From Sphingomonadaceae bacterium (lineage in GTDB: Bacteria; Pseudomonadota; Alphaproteobacteria; Sphingomonadales; Sphingomonadaceae): a DNA stretch of 48,969 nucleotides. A model generated the notes under the pieces. That model did no database searches, had not been told where the DNA came from, and saw only the letters and a list, made by a program, of their open reading frames with translations. The DNA lies in the NCBI GenBank assembly GCA_025356175.1, contig JANXUP010000126.1, forward strand, positions 1-48,969, given 5' to 3'. Made by a program: the position numbers and the translations under genes. Shown one piece after another: positions 1-7,846 of the stretch (its first letter is position 1; each line of letters opens with the position of its first letter).

Positions 1-27
1 GTTCAGGACTTTAGGAAAATTCCCAAG

Positions 28-104
28 TGGCGCGAGTGACGGGACTCGAACCCGCGACCTCCGGCGTGACAGGCCGGCACTCTAACCAACTGAGCTACAC
101 CCGC
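28..104 (-). tRNA. tRNA-Asp (GTC)
   Basis: Read on the minus strand this folds as a complete 77-nt tRNA. The acceptor stem GCGGGTG pairs with CACTCGC with one G-U pair. The D arm carries AGTTGGTTA, the anticodon stem is CCGGC/GCCGG with loop CTGTCAC, and the T loop is TTCGAGT. The anticodon is GTC, which reads aspartate codons. The discriminator base is G and the CCA end is encoded in the DNA at 28-30. Confidence 0.97.
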
Positions 105-262
105 GCAGCCACTTGGGAGCAGGGCCACTAGGACAGCGTGCAGGGGCTGTCAACCGGCATCGAATGGCTTGCGGACAATTGCCCGCGCGAACAGGTAAGC
201 CTGCGAAATTGGCGGTTTTACGCCATGCCACGCGCGCATCGCGGTGTGATCGAAGGTCGGCG

Positions 263-270
263 TTAACCAT
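263..270 (+). promoter_or_regulatory. TTAACCAT octamer, CtrA half-site-like
   Basis: The octamer TTAACCAT lies 53 bases before the ATG of the secreted protein at 324. TTAACCAT-type words are established CtrA-associated half-sites in alphaproteobacteria. The second half seven bases on reads TTTG rather than TTAA, so this is at best a half-site. A chance match is possible. Confidence 0.3.
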
Positions 271-323
271 TCTTTTGCCTCTGTTTGCGACAAGCCTGAT
301 CGTCGGTCCCACAGCGGACCCTG

Positions 324-779
324 ATGGGGGCAAATTTCGTGAATCTTCGCCGCAGCATCGTCTCGCTTGCTGGAGCCTTGTGCCTGGCTGCTCCCGCCAT
401 AGCCGCACCCTTGGTGGCAATCGACAGCGCGGTTTATGTCGAGCGCGCCCTCCCAGGCAAAGGCCGGATGCTCCAGCCCGCCAGCCAGCTGCAACACGGC
501 GACCGCGTAGTTTACGTGGTGAGCTGGACTCGCATGGGCGGAGCCGGTGCCTTCACCGTCACCAACCCCCTGCCCCGCAGCGTCTATTATCAGGGCAGCG
601 CCGACGGTAGCGAAGAAGTCTCGCTTGACGGTGGGCGGAGCTGGGGCAAGCTTGACCAGATGCACGTGGGTAGCCGGATGGCGACGCCTGAAGACGTCAC
701 CAACGTCCGCTGGCATGTCCCCGCCAGCGAAGCCGCGCGCGGCGCAGGCGAAATAACCTACAGCGCGATCGTGCGGTAA
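324..779 (+). CDS. Small secreted protein of unknown function, DUF11-like
   Basis: This encodes 151 residues. The N terminus has a basic patch (NLRRS), a hydrophobic stretch and an Ala-rich cleavage region (PAIAAP), so it is probably exported by Sec. The rest looks like a beta-rich domain. Phrases such as GDRVVYVVSWTRMG, VTNPLPRSVYYQGSA and VSLDGGRSW resemble the conserved-repeat (DUF11-type) domains of bacterial surface proteins. That assignment is by eye only. A GTG at 339 has a purine-rich GGGGG eight bases upstream and would remove the first five residues, so it is a credible alternative start. The gene stands alone, between tRNA-Asp and a gene on the other strand. A TTAACCAT octamer lies about 55 bases upstream at 263-270. 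Confidence 0.7.
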   Translation: MGANFVNLRRSIVSLAGALCLAAPAIAAPLVAIDSAVYVERALPGKGRMLQPASQLQHGDRVVYVVSWTRMGGAGAFTVTNPLPRSVYYQGSADGSEEVSLDGGRSWGKLDQMHVGSRMATPEDVTNVRWHVPASEAARGAGEITYSAIVR

Positions 780-782
780 GGC

Positions 783-1370
783 TCAGCAGTTCTCGTACTT
801 CCAGTTGCGCTTCTTGCCCTCGGCGATCCATGCGCAGGCCTGGGCGATGCGCTTCGCGCGGGTCTCGGAGCGCTTGGCCTCGGTGATCCATTCGAGATAT
901 TCGCGGCGGTGCGATGGGGCCCAGCTATCGAACCGTTCGCGCGCGCCTTGGGCTTTGGCGAGCTCGGCAGCGAAATCGTCGGGCATCGGGATTTCGGCCT
1001 TGGGCGTTTTGGGATTGCTCTTCGGCTTGAGCGCGGTGCCAGCCGTGTCGACCCGCGCCTTGGCATTGAGCAGCTTGGCAGTAAGCTCGGCTTCGCTCGG
1101 CAAATCGGTAACTTTGGCGATCTTGCCGTACTGGCCCATCGCGTCGCCTTGTCGCCCGTCGCCGTGGATGACAAAGGTCGCGTGTGCCTTGAACGCGGCC
1201 ATCCCGGTCAGGTTCTTACCCTTGTACGTGAAGTGCGGCATGCCCCATTTGATCGTCTCTTCCGCATCAGGCAGCGCCTTGCGGACCAGCGTGCGCAGGT
1301 GCGTCAGGATCGGCTGCGCGAAAGGCGCGGCTTTGGCGATATAAACGTCGATCCGTGGGTCTGCCGACAT
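783..1370 (-). CDS. DUF1801 / YdeI-OmpD-associated family protein
   Basis: This encodes 195 residues from an ATG at 1370. The N-terminal two thirds (VRKALPDAEETIKWGMPHFTYKGKNL) match the DUF1801 fold, whose members bind small hydrophobic ligands or iron-sulphur scaffolds in a few studied cases. The C-terminal part (PDDFAAELAKAQGARERFDSW, then EYLEWITEAKRSETRAKRI) is the YdeI/OmpD-associated (bacteriocin-protection) domain. This two-domain arrangement is common in bacteria and its biochemical role is unknown. The gene starts 13 bases after the E2 stop codon on the same strand. It may therefore be the last gene of the branched-chain oxoacid dehydrogenase transcript, but nothing in the sequence ties it to that pathway. 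Confidence 0.85.
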   Translation of the reverse strand: MSADPRIDVYIAKAAPFAQPILTHLRTLVRKALPDAEETIKWGMPHFTYKGKNLTGMAAFKAHATFVIHGDGRQGDAMGQYGKIAKVTDLPSEAELTAKLLNAKARVDTAGTALKPKSNPKTPKAEIPMPDDFAAELAKAQGARERFDSWAPSHRREYLEWITEAKRSETRAKRIAQACAWIAEGKKRNWKYENC

Positions 1371-1383
1371 GCGCGTCTCCCAT

Positions 1384-2730
1384 TCAATCTGCCAGCAGGA
1401 TCACCGGGGTTTCGATCAGGCGTTTGAGCGCCTGGACAAAGCTCGCCGCGTCCCAGCCATCGACCACGCGGTGATCGCAGCTGATCGAAATGTTCATCAG
1501 CTTGCGCTTGGCGATCCGCTCGCCGCCCATTCCGTCAGGCACGAACATCGGCCGCTCGATGATGCGGTTGGGGCCGATGATCGCCACTTCCGGCCGGTTG
1601 ATGACAGGCGTGGTCGCAACCCCGCCGAGCGGGCCAAGCGAGGTCACGGTCAGCGTGGAACCAGACAGTTCCTCGCTCTTGGCCGATCCGCTGCGGGCGG
1701 CTTCAGCCAACCGGACAATCTCGGCGGCGAGCTGCCACAGGTTCTTGTCCTGCGCGTCGCGGATCACCGGGACCATCAGCCCGGCATCGGTCTGCGCCGC
1801 AATCCCAAGGTGGACCGCGCCGTAACGCTGAACCACCCCGGCCTCGTCGTCATAGCGCGCGTTGAGCATCGGGAAGGCGGGCAAGGTGCGGCAGATCGCG
1901 CTGATCAGCAGCGGCAGCATGGTCAGCTTGGGTTTCGCCCCGCGCGCCGAATTGAGCTGCGCGCGCAGTTCCTCAAGCGCAGTCACGTCGCATTCCTCGA
2001 CATAAGAGAAATGCGGGATATTGCGCTTTGATGCCGCCATGTTCTCCGCAATGCGGCGGCGCAGGCCGATCACCTTGATGGTTTCATCCTTGGCGCGAGT
2101 TCCCGCAATCCGGTAACCCGAACCCGCACTGTAAGCGAGGAACGCGTCCAGATCGGCGTGGCGCAGGCGGCCGTCCTCGGCGGTTTTGACTTGCGCGAGA
2201 TCGATGCCGAGGTCCCTGGCGCGGGCGCGGACGGCGGGGCTTGCGAGGACTTTTGCGCTCTGGGCTGGCGTCGGCGCGTGGGCTTCGACAGGCTCAGCCT
2301 GAGCGGGTTTGGGAGCTTGGGGCTTTTGTGCTTTGGGTTCTGCACCAACATCCGCTCGTGCTGAGCCTGTCGAAGCACTCGCGCTGACCTCGCCCGCGAT
2401 GACCTTCGCTACATCCCCCGCATCGGGATTTTCCGCATCGATCCGATCGACCACTGGCGAGCTGGCATGGCGATCCGCCTCAACCTCGCCGTCGATCTCG
2501 ATCACCACCAGCGGTGAACCGATCGCGATCATGTCGCCTTCAGCCCCGGCGACCTCGAGCACGATCCCGCTGACCGGGCTTTCCATCTCGACCGTGGCCT
2601 TGTCGGTCATCACGTCGGCAACGCGGCCGTCTTCCTCGATCCGGTCGCCGACCTTGACGTGCCAGGCGACGATCTCGGCCTCAGCGATGCCTTCACCGAT
2701 GTCGGGGAGGCGGAAAGTGAACTTGCCCAT
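1384..2730 (-). CDS. bkdB: Branched-chain 2-oxoacid dehydrogenase E2 (dihydrolipoyl acyltransferase)
   Basis: E2 forms the core of the complex and passes the acyl group from lipoate to CoA in valine, leucine and isoleucine breakdown. The protein has 448 residues. A lipoyl domain spans 1-80 with the lipoylated lysine K44 in DVMTDKATVE. An Ala/Pro-rich linker follows at 85-155, then a peripheral subunit-binding domain (VLASPAVRARARDLGIDL, about 162-200). The catalytic acyltransferase domain ends with the active-site motif HRVVDG. I chose the ATG at 2730 because MGKFTFRLPDIGEG is the normal lipoyl-domain start. The open frame continues upstream only as read-through of E1 beta sequence. The start is five bases from the E1 beta stop. 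The linker carries two translated REP-like motifs at about residues 118-126 and 143-151. The lpd (E3) gene is not in this window. Confidence 0.95.
   Translation of the reverse strand: MGKFTFRLPDIGEGIAEAEIVAWHVKVGDRIEEDGRVADVMTDKATVEMESPVSGIVLEVAGAEGDMIAIGSPLVVIEIDGEVEADRHASSPVVDRIDAENPDAGDVAKVIAGEVSASASTGSARADVGAEPKAQKPQAPKPAQAEPVEAHAPTPAQSAKVLASPAVRARARDLGIDLAQVKTAEDGRLRHADLDAFLAYSAGSGYRIAGTRAKDETIKVIGLRRRIAENMAASKRNIPHFSYVEECDVTALEELRAQLNSARGAKPKLTMLPLLISAICRTLPAFPMLNARYDDEAGVVQRYGAVHLGIAAQTDAGLMVPVIRDAQDKNLWQLAAEIVRLAEAARSGSAKSEELSGSTLTVTSLGPLGGVATTPVINRPEVAIIGPNRIIERPMFVPDGMGGERIAKRKLMNISISCDHRVVDGWDAASFVQALKRLIETPVILLAD
2281..2378. repeat. Pair of inverted REP-like motifs inside the E2 coding region
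   Basis: Two copies of the motif CTTCGACAGGCTCAGC plus a TGAGCG tail lie in opposite orientations at 2281-2306 and 2353-2378. About 46 bases separate them. A third copy lies at 31711-31734. Each copy holds a small internal palindrome (GCTCA, three bases, TGAGC). Both copies are translated in frame in the E2 linker, as ASTGSAR and QAEPVEAHA, the two reading directions of the same motif. The inverted pair resembles the paired REP arrangement known from other bacteria. Confidence 0.75.
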
Positions 2731-2735
2731 TGTGA

Positions 2736-3794
2736 TTACGCTTTCAACAGACGGTCGACGGCCTCGCCGATGCGGACCGGTCCCGGGAAATAGGCCCATT
2801 CCAGGCTGTGCGGATAGGGGGTATCGAAGCCGGTGACCCGTTCGATCGGGGCTTCGAGGTGATAGAAGCAGCGCTCCTGCACCAGCGCGGAGAGTTCCGC
2901 GCCGTAGCCGCAGGTCCGCGTCGCCTCGTGGATGATCAGGCATTTGCCGGTTTTTTCCACCGACTTTTGCACAGTCTCGATGTCAATTGGCACCAAGGTG
3001 CGCAGGTCGATGATCTCGGCGTCGATGCCCTTGTCGGCCAGCACCGCCTCGGCAACGTGGATCATCGTGCCGTAAGCGAGCACGGTCATCGCCTCGCCCT
3101 CACGCACGATCCGCGCTTTGCCCAAGGGGATCGAATAGTACCCTTCGGGCACCGCGCTGTCGGGATGGCGGGCCCAAGGCTCGACCGGCTTGTCGTAATT
3201 GCCGCTGAATGGGCCGTTGTAGATGCGCTTGGGTTCGAAGAAGATCACCGGATCGTTGTCTTCGATCGCGGCGATCAGCAGGCCTTTGGCATCGTGCGGG
3301 GTGGCGGGAATGACGGTCTTGATGCCCGCCACGTGAGTAAACAGCGCTTCCGGGCTCTGGCTGTGGGTTTGCCCGCCAAAGATGCCGCCACCGAACGGCG
3401 AGCGCACCGTGATCGGAGAGGTAAATTCACCCGCCGAACGATAGCGCATCCGCGCGGCTTCCGAGATCAGCTGATCGAGACCGGGATAGATGTAATCGGC
3501 GAACTGGATTTCGGGCACTGGACGAAGGCCATACGCCCCCATCCCGACCGCCGCGCCGATGATCCCGCATTCGTTGATCGGCGTATCGAACACACGGTTC
3601 TTGCCGAACTTCTTCTGCAGGCCCGCAGTGGCGCGGAACACCCCGCCAAAATAGCCGACATCTTCACCGAACACGACCACGTTGGAATCGCGCTCCATCA
3701 TCACCGACAGCGCATCGTTGATCGCCTCGATCATGTTGAGCCGGCGCATGGGAGCATCGGCCAGACTGACCGGGCCTTCTTCGAGCACGCTCAT
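2736..3794 (-). CDS. bkdA2: Branched-chain 2-oxoacid dehydrogenase E1 beta subunit
   Basis: This subunit pairs with E1 alpha in the thiamine-dependent decarboxylation of branched-chain 2-oxoacids. It has 352 residues, normal for the family. Landmarks are the N-terminal pyrimidine-binding transketolase domain (GEDVGYFGGVFRATAGLQ, ADYIYPGLDQL, SPFGGGIFGGQTHSQSPE) and a C-terminal transketolase domain (LIIHEATRTCGYGAELSALV, GFDTPYP). The ATG at 3794 overlaps the E1 alpha stop in an ATGA junction, which implies translational coupling and decides the start over longer in-frame alternatives. TPP proper is bound through E1 alpha, and this chain completes the active site. Confidence 0.95.
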   Translation of the reverse strand: MSVLEEGPVSLADAPMRRLNMIEAINDALSVMMERDSNVVVFGEDVGYFGGVFRATAGLQKKFGKNRVFDTPINECGIIGAAVGMGAYGLRPVPEIQFADYIYPGLDQLISEAARMRYRSAGEFTSPITVRSPFGGGIFGGQTHSQSPEALFTHVAGIKTVIPATPHDAKGLLIAAIEDNDPVIFFEPKRIYNGPFSGNYDKPVEPWARHPDSAVPEGYYSIPLGKARIVREGEAMTVLAYGTMIHVAEAVLADKGIDAEIIDLRTLVPIDIETVQKSVEKTGKCLIIHEATRTCGYGAELSALVQERCFYHLEAPIERVTGFDTPYPHSLEWAYFPGPVRIGEAVDRLLKA

Positions 3795-5092
3795 GTTTCC
3801 TTCCATTCGGGCCATTTGGTCCGGCGCTCACGGATCGCCTGATCGGCCTGCTCCTCAAGGTGCCAGGGCAACTCCTCGAACACGTCTTCGAACATGGTGT
3901 GGAACGGGTGGTGCATCCCGTGGCCCAGCACGCCGTTCTTCTCGGCTTCCTTGGTTGCGGCCTTGACCTGCTCGATCAGCTCGAGATCCATCGCCGCGTG
4001 CTGCTCTTCGGTCCATTCTCCAAGCGCGATCAAATGGCGCTTCAATCGCATGATCGGATCGCCCAGCGGCCATTCCTCGCGCTCGTGCGCCGAACGATAC
4101 TGGCCGGGATCGTCCGAGGTTGAATGCCCTTCGGCGCGATACGTGAAGTGCTCGATCAAAGTCGGACCGCCGTTCGAGCGCGCGCGGTTGGCCGCCCATC
4201 GCATCGCAGCATAGACCGCCAGCGCGTCGTTCCCATCGACCCTCAGGCCAGCGATGCCGTAACCAACCGCCTTGTCGGCAAAGGTCGCGCGCTCGGCCCC
4301 GGCAAATCCCGAAAAGCTGGAGATCGCCCACTGGTTATTGACGATGTTGAACACCACCGGGGCATTGAACACCGTGGCGAAGGTGAAGGCAGCGTGGGCA
4401 TCACCCTCGGCGCTCGACCCCTCACCGATCCAGCTGGCGGCGATCCGCGTATCACCCTTGATCGCGCTCGCCATCGCCCATCCCGCGGCCTGCGGATATT
4501 GCGTCGCCAGGTTGCCGCTGATCGAGAAGAACGAATGCTCACGGCTCGAATACATGATCGGGAGCTGGCGGCCCTTGAGCTTGTCCGCCCGGTTCGAATA
4601 GATCTGGTTGATCATCTCCGTCAGCGGATAACCGCGTGCGATCAAGATACCCTGCTGGCGGTAGCTGGGAAAAACCATGTCGTCGTCGGCGAGCGCGAAA
4701 GCCGAGGCGACACTGGTGGCCTCTTCGCCGGTGCACTTCATGTAGAAACTGGTCTTGCCCTGCCTTTGGCCGCGATACATCCGGTCATCGAAGGCGCGGG
4801 TCAACGCCATCACCCGCAACATCCGCCGCAGCGTTTCAGGGTCGAGCTTGGGATCCCACGCGCCGATCGCCCGGTGATCGTCGCCGAGTACGCGGATCAT
4901 GCCCTGACACAGCGGATGCGTTTCCTTCGCGGCGCAGGCCTCATCGGGGCGCGGCAGCAGGCCGGCGGCGGGGATTTCCAGATAGCTGTAGTCGACCGGA
5001 TCGCCGGGACGGAACGGCGGTTCGGGCACGTGCAGTTCCAGTGGCGGCAAGTTGCCGCGCGCGGTCACATCACTGGCAGGCCGGTCAGCCAT
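3791..5092 (-). CDS. bkdA1: Branched-chain 2-oxoacid dehydrogenase E1 alpha subunit
   Basis: This is the TPP-binding subunit that decarboxylates branched-chain 2-oxoacids. It has 433 residues. The TPP motif is GEGSSAEGD at 223-231, closing with NNQW at 252-255. The loop YRAEGHSTSDDP at 318-329 corresponds to the conserved, phosphorylatable loop of the eukaryotic enzyme. The N-terminal extension (FRPGDPVDYSYLEIP) is typical of the bacterial branched-chain group rather than pyruvate dehydrogenase. I took the ATG at 5092, which has a GGGAGAG ribosome site about seven bases upstream. A TTG sits one codon earlier. It is the first gene of a three-gene operon transcribed leftwards from the promoter at 5145-5173. 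Confidence 0.95.
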   Translation of the reverse strand: MADRPASDVTARGNLPPLELHVPEPPFRPGDPVDYSYLEIPAAGLLPRPDEACAAKETHPLCQGMIRVLGDDHRAIGAWDPKLDPETLRRMLRVMALTRAFDDRMYRGQRQGKTSFYMKCTGEEATSVASAFALADDDMVFPSYRQQGILIARGYPLTEMINQIYSNRADKLKGRQLPIMYSSREHSFFSISGNLATQYPQAAGWAMASAIKGDTRIAASWIGEGSSAEGDAHAAFTFATVFNAPVVFNIVNNQWAISSFSGFAGAERATFADKAVGYGIAGLRVDGNDALAVYAAMRWAANRARSNGGPTLIEHFTYRAEGHSTSDDPGQYRSAHEREEWPLGDPIMRLKRHLIALGEWTEEQHAAMDLELIEQVKAATKEAEKNGVLGHGMHHPFHTMFEDVFEELPWHLEEQADQAIRERRTKWPEWKET

Positions 5093-5125
5093 CAAGCGCT
5101 CTCCCGCTTCCCAAATTGTGGAAGC

Positions 5126-5136
5126 ATTATTCTAAT
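5126..5136. promoter_or_regulatory. Short palindrome ATTATTCTAAT downstream of the bkd -10 box
   Basis: This is an 11-base perfect palindrome (ATTA-TTC-TAAT) in an AT-rich pocket between the -10 box and the E1 alpha ribosome site. Branched-chain oxoacid dehydrogenase operons in other proteobacteria are controlled by Lrp-family regulators. The sequence read on the minus strand (TTAGAATAATGC) partly resembles an Lrp site, but it does not fit the full consensus. Confidence 0.25.
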
Positions 5137-5144
5137 CGAGAGAC

Positions 5145-5173
5145 ATATTATTTCAAACTGGTTACATCGTCAA
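5145..5173 (-). promoter_or_regulatory. Sigma-70-type promoter of the bkd operon
   Basis: On the minus strand there is TTGACG (5173-5168), a 17-base spacer and TAATAT (5150-5145). This is an excellent vegetative promoter. It lies in the only gap between thyA and E1 alpha, about 60 bases before the E1 alpha start codon. It therefore gives the three-gene operon its own promoter, independent of thyA. Confidence 0.65.
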
Positions 5174-5182
5174 TCGCGCCGA

Positions 5183-6139
5183 TCACACCGCCACCGGTGC
5201 GCTGAGCGCGGTTTGGGGAGTGTAATCGCTGACTACAAAATCCTCGATCCGGTAGTCGAACATCGTCTCAGGCCGCCGCGCGAGCTGCAGCGTGGGGCGC
5301 CCTTCTGGATGCCGCGCCAGTTGCGCTTCGACCAGCTCGGTGTGGTTGAGGTAAAGGTGCGTATCGCCACCCATCCACACCAGTTCCCCCGATTCAAGAT
5401 CGCATTGTTGCGCCAGCATCCGCGTGAACAGCGCAGCGCCCCACAGGTTGAACGGCAGGCCCAGCGCGACATCGCAGCTGCGCTGGTACAGCAAGCAATT
5501 GAGCCGGTTTCCGGCGACATGGAACTGGTAGGTCTTGTGACACGGCGGCAAGGCCATCTGGTCAAGCTCCGCCACATTCCAGCCCTCGACGATGTGGCGG
5601 CGGCTGCCAGGATTGCTGCGCAGGCTTTCAACGACTTGGGCGACTTGATTGATCCCTGTGTCGCGTTTGTACAAATTTTCGCCCACTGGACTATAGGTTG
5701 GCCAGTCGACCCACTGCTTGCCGTAAACCGGGCCAAGGTCACCCCAGTCAGCCGCAAACGCCGCATCGGCAACGATCCGCGCGGAGAAATCCTCGCGGCT
5801 GATCATGTCGCCGCTCGCTTTGCGATACCGATCAAGCGGCCAATCGGTCCAAATTTCCACTCCTTGGGCACACAGCGCACGGATGTTCGTATCGCCGGTC
5901 AGGAACCACAGGAACTCGCGCGTCGCGGTCTTCCAGTAGACCCGCTTGGTGGTGATCAGCGGCATCGCCCCGTCCGTCAGATCGAAGCGAATCTGCGCTC
6001 CGAAGACCGAACGCGTGCCAATTCCGGTGCGATCAACCCGTTCGTCGCCATGCTCCCAGATGCGCCGCATGAGGTCGAGATACTGCCATTCCCAGTGCTC
6101 ATTACGGGGAAAATCGAGGGGAATCGCTGCGGTCGCCAT
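5183..6139 (-). CDS. thyA: Thymidylate synthase
   Basis: It makes dTMP from dUMP using methylene-tetrahydrofolate. The protein has 318 residues, the length of the longer ThyA type (Lactobacillus-like) rather than the 264-residue E. coli form. The extra residues lie around 100-150. The catalytic cysteine is C200 in LPPCHKTYQF. The dUMP phosphate site includes the two arginines at 180-181 and R220 in QRSCD. N231 and the DTHLYLNH segment (259-266) bind substrate. The C terminus ends APVAV, close to the usual APVAI that closes on the folate. No dihydrofolate reductase gene follows. The ATG at 6139 lies 101 bases from tRNA-Pro, which is on the other strand. Confidence 0.97.
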   Translation of the reverse strand: MATAAIPLDFPRNEHWEWQYLDLMRRIWEHGDERVDRTGIGTRSVFGAQIRFDLTDGAMPLITTKRVYWKTATREFLWFLTGDTNIRALCAQGVEIWTDWPLDRYRKASGDMISREDFSARIVADAAFAADWGDLGPVYGKQWVDWPTYSPVGENLYKRDTGINQVAQVVESLRSNPGSRRHIVEGWNVAELDQMALPPCHKTYQFHVAGNRLNCLLYQRSCDVALGLPFNLWGAALFTRMLAQQCDLESGELVWMGGDTHLYLNHTELVEAQLARHPEGRPTLQLARRPETMFDYRIEDFVVSDYTPQTALSAPVAV

Positions 6140-6239
6140 GAAACCACGTTAGCGCGCTATTGCCCGCTTGCCACCCCGCAGATCGCCGCTTATAGGCCCG
6201 CTCCTGCCTCGCCCCTCCTTGGAAGGGCGAACGATCGGT

Positions 6240-6316
6240 CGGGGAATAGCTCAGCCTGGTAGAGCACTGTCTTCGGGAGGCAGGGGCCGGAGGTTCGAAT
6301 CCTCTTTCCCCGACCA
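6240..6316 (+). tRNA. tRNA-Pro (CGG)
   Basis: This is a complete 77-nt tRNA. Acceptor CGGGGAA pairs with TTCCCCG. The D arm is GCTC/GAGC, the anticodon stem CTGTC/GGCAG and the loop TTCGGGA. The anticodon CGG is followed by G37, as expected for a proline tRNA. The T loop is TTCGAAT, the discriminator is A and CCA is encoded. It converges on the HAD phosphatase gene, whose stop codon is only eight bases away. Confidence 0.97.
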
Positions 6317-6324
6317 CATCGTTC

Positions 6325-7149
6325 CTAAGTCTGCGGCAAGCGCGGCAGCACGAACCGGCGGATGGCATCGGCCACGCCCGCATTCTCATTAGTCGCAGCA
6401 ATACAGTCAGCCTCGGCCTGTACTGCAGGGTTGGACTGCCCCATGGCAATCGCAAGCCCGGCCCGGCGGAACATCGCAATGTCGTTGGCCTGATCACCGA
6501 TCACCGCGACTTCATCGAGCGGCACCCCGAACATCTCGGCAAGCCGCGCCACCCCATCGCCCTTGTTGGCTGCGAGTGCGGTACAATCGAGGTAGTAATC
6601 CTGCGAACGCACCAGCGTGGCAGTAGCACCCACAAGCTCGCGTGCCCGCGCTTCCAGTGCCGTCATCTCGACCTGGTTATCGCACACCGCCACCACCTTG
6701 TCGGCATCATCGAGCAAGCCAGCAAAATCTGTCACCGCCTCGGGCTGGAGGCCTGACGAAATCACTTCGCGCGGGGTGTGGGAATTGCCGAGATCGGTGG
6801 TGAACCAGCGGTTCGTGGCAAAGAACCAGATGGTCACCCCGGCGCTTGCGTAAAGCTCGATGAGCTGCCTCGCCAAGTCCGCAGGCACTTGCGCCGAACA
6901 CGTCTCCCCGCCCGAAGCAGTAAAGATCGTGCCGCCATTGAAGGCCCCGAACGGCCCTTCAAGCCCCAGCTCCGCCGCAATCGGCAAGATTCCTGCCGCC
7001 GGCCGCGCCGAGATCAGCGAGACCTTGAGCCCGCGCGCGACCGCAGCGCGGATCGCCAGCACGTTTTCCTCCGGCAGCCCCTTGTCGCGGCGCACCAGGG
7101 TGCCGTCGATATCGCTCACCAGCAGGCGGATCGATGGCTGGTCGGTCAT
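6325..7149 (-). CDS. Cof-type HAD-superfamily phosphatase
   Basis: This 274-residue protein belongs to the Cof (type IIB cap) HAD hydrolases, which dephosphorylate sugar phosphates and related metabolites in the cytoplasm. Motif I is SDIDGT with nucleophile D13 and acid/base D15. Motif II is the serine in LISARP. The conserved lysine is K196 in NKGDG. Motif IV is GDQAND at 218-223. The cap domain lies between about 85 and 190. The substrate cannot be named from sequence. It starts at an ATG at 7149 and is divergent from the hemerythrin gene. Confidence 0.9.
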   Translation of the reverse strand: MTDQPSIRLLVSDIDGTLVRRDKGLPEENVLAIRAAVARGLKVSLISARPAAGILPIAAELGLEGPFGAFNGGTIFTASGGETCSAQVPADLARQLIELYASAGVTIWFFATNRWFTTDLGNSHTPREVISSGLQPEAVTDFAGLLDDADKVVAVCDNQVEMTALEARARELVGATATLVRSQDYYLDCTALAANKGDGVARLAEMFGVPLDEVAVIGDQANDIAMFRRAGLAIAMGQSNPAVQAEADCIAATNENAGVADAIRRFVLPRLPQT

Positions 7150-7291
7150 TCGGGTTCTCCGTCTTGCCCGTGCGCCCTAGCACAATTCCGCCCCGCCCCA
7201 AGCGGCCACCGGATTTCTTCCGGAGAACGGAACCATTGCAGTGAAATTCCGTTTGTTCCTCAACCCCCTAGACCATTCCGGAGTAAGCCAC

Positions 7292-7792
7292 GTGCCGAGC
7301 CAAGAGTTCACTGACGCCATCGCCCTGCTCAAAGCCGATCATCGCACCGTGGAAGACTTGTTCGCCAAGTTTGAAAAAGCTGGCGAAGGCGACAAGCAGG
7401 CGATTGCCGAGGAAATCTGCAATGACCTTAAAATCCACTCGATGATCGAGGAGGAGATTTTCTACCCGGCGTTGCGCGGCAAGATCGACGATGATCTGCT
7501 CGACGAAGCCTATGTCGAGCACGACGGGGCCAAGGTGCTGATCAACGACATTATGCAAGGCGGCGAAGGCGACGACTTCTATGATGCCAAGGTTACCGTG
7601 CTGTCCGAAGAAATCGAACATCACGTCAAGGAAGAGGAAGAGCCGGGCGAAGGCATGTTCGCTCAGGCACGCAAAGCCGAGGTCGATCTGGTCGCGCTGC
7701 GTGATCAGCTGATGGCGCGCAAGGAAGAGCTGATGGCCATGCTCGAAAGCGATGGACTGCCCCCGGCGCAGCTGACCGCCGTCCATATCTGA
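7292..7792 (+). CDS. Hemerythrin HHE-domain protein
   Basis: This is a predicted four-helix di-iron protein with 166 residues. Candidate iron ligands are the histidine in LKADHRTVEDLF, the H and E of HSMIEEEIFYP, the histidine in YVEHDGAKVLI and those in EEIEHHVKEEEE. Family members bind oxygen or act in oxidative or nitrosative stress. A strongly acidic stretch (KEEEEPGEG) follows the last ligand. I chose the GTG at 7292 because GGAG lies eight bases upstream. A GTG at 7241 would add 17 residues but has poor spacing to its nearest purine box. The gene converges with recG. Confidence 0.88.
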   Translation: MPSQEFTDAIALLKADHRTVEDLFAKFEKAGEGDKQAIAEEICNDLKIHSMIEEEIFYPALRGKIDDDLLDEAYVEHDGAKVLINDIMQGGEGDDFYDAKVTVLSEEIEHHVKEEEEPGEGMFAQARKAEVDLVALRDQLMARKEELMAMLESDGLPPAQLTAVHI

Positions 7793-7846
7793 ACCTCACC
7801 AGCATAACCGGCGCCGCAGTTGCCAACTGGTGACCCCGGTGTTTGG

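Noticed and set aside
28..104. Integration site (attachment site) at tRNA-Asp or the other tRNA genes
   Set aside because: No integrase gene, direct repeat of a tRNA 3' end or composition change was found next to any of the three tRNAs.
2281..2378. CRISPR-like repeat pair
   Set aside because: There are only two copies, in opposite orientation and inside a coding sequence, with no array.
5096..5182. Remnant mobile element in the AT-rich gap upstream of the bkd operon
   Set aside because: The gap is only 87 bases and is fully explained by a promoter and leader. No inverted ends or transposase fragment were seen.
4124..6262. Plus-strand 712-residue open frame
   Set aside because: It is the mirror of E1 alpha and thyA, both certain genes on the minus strand. 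Its translation is Arg/His/Pro-rich with no domain, as expected of a high-GC antisense frame.
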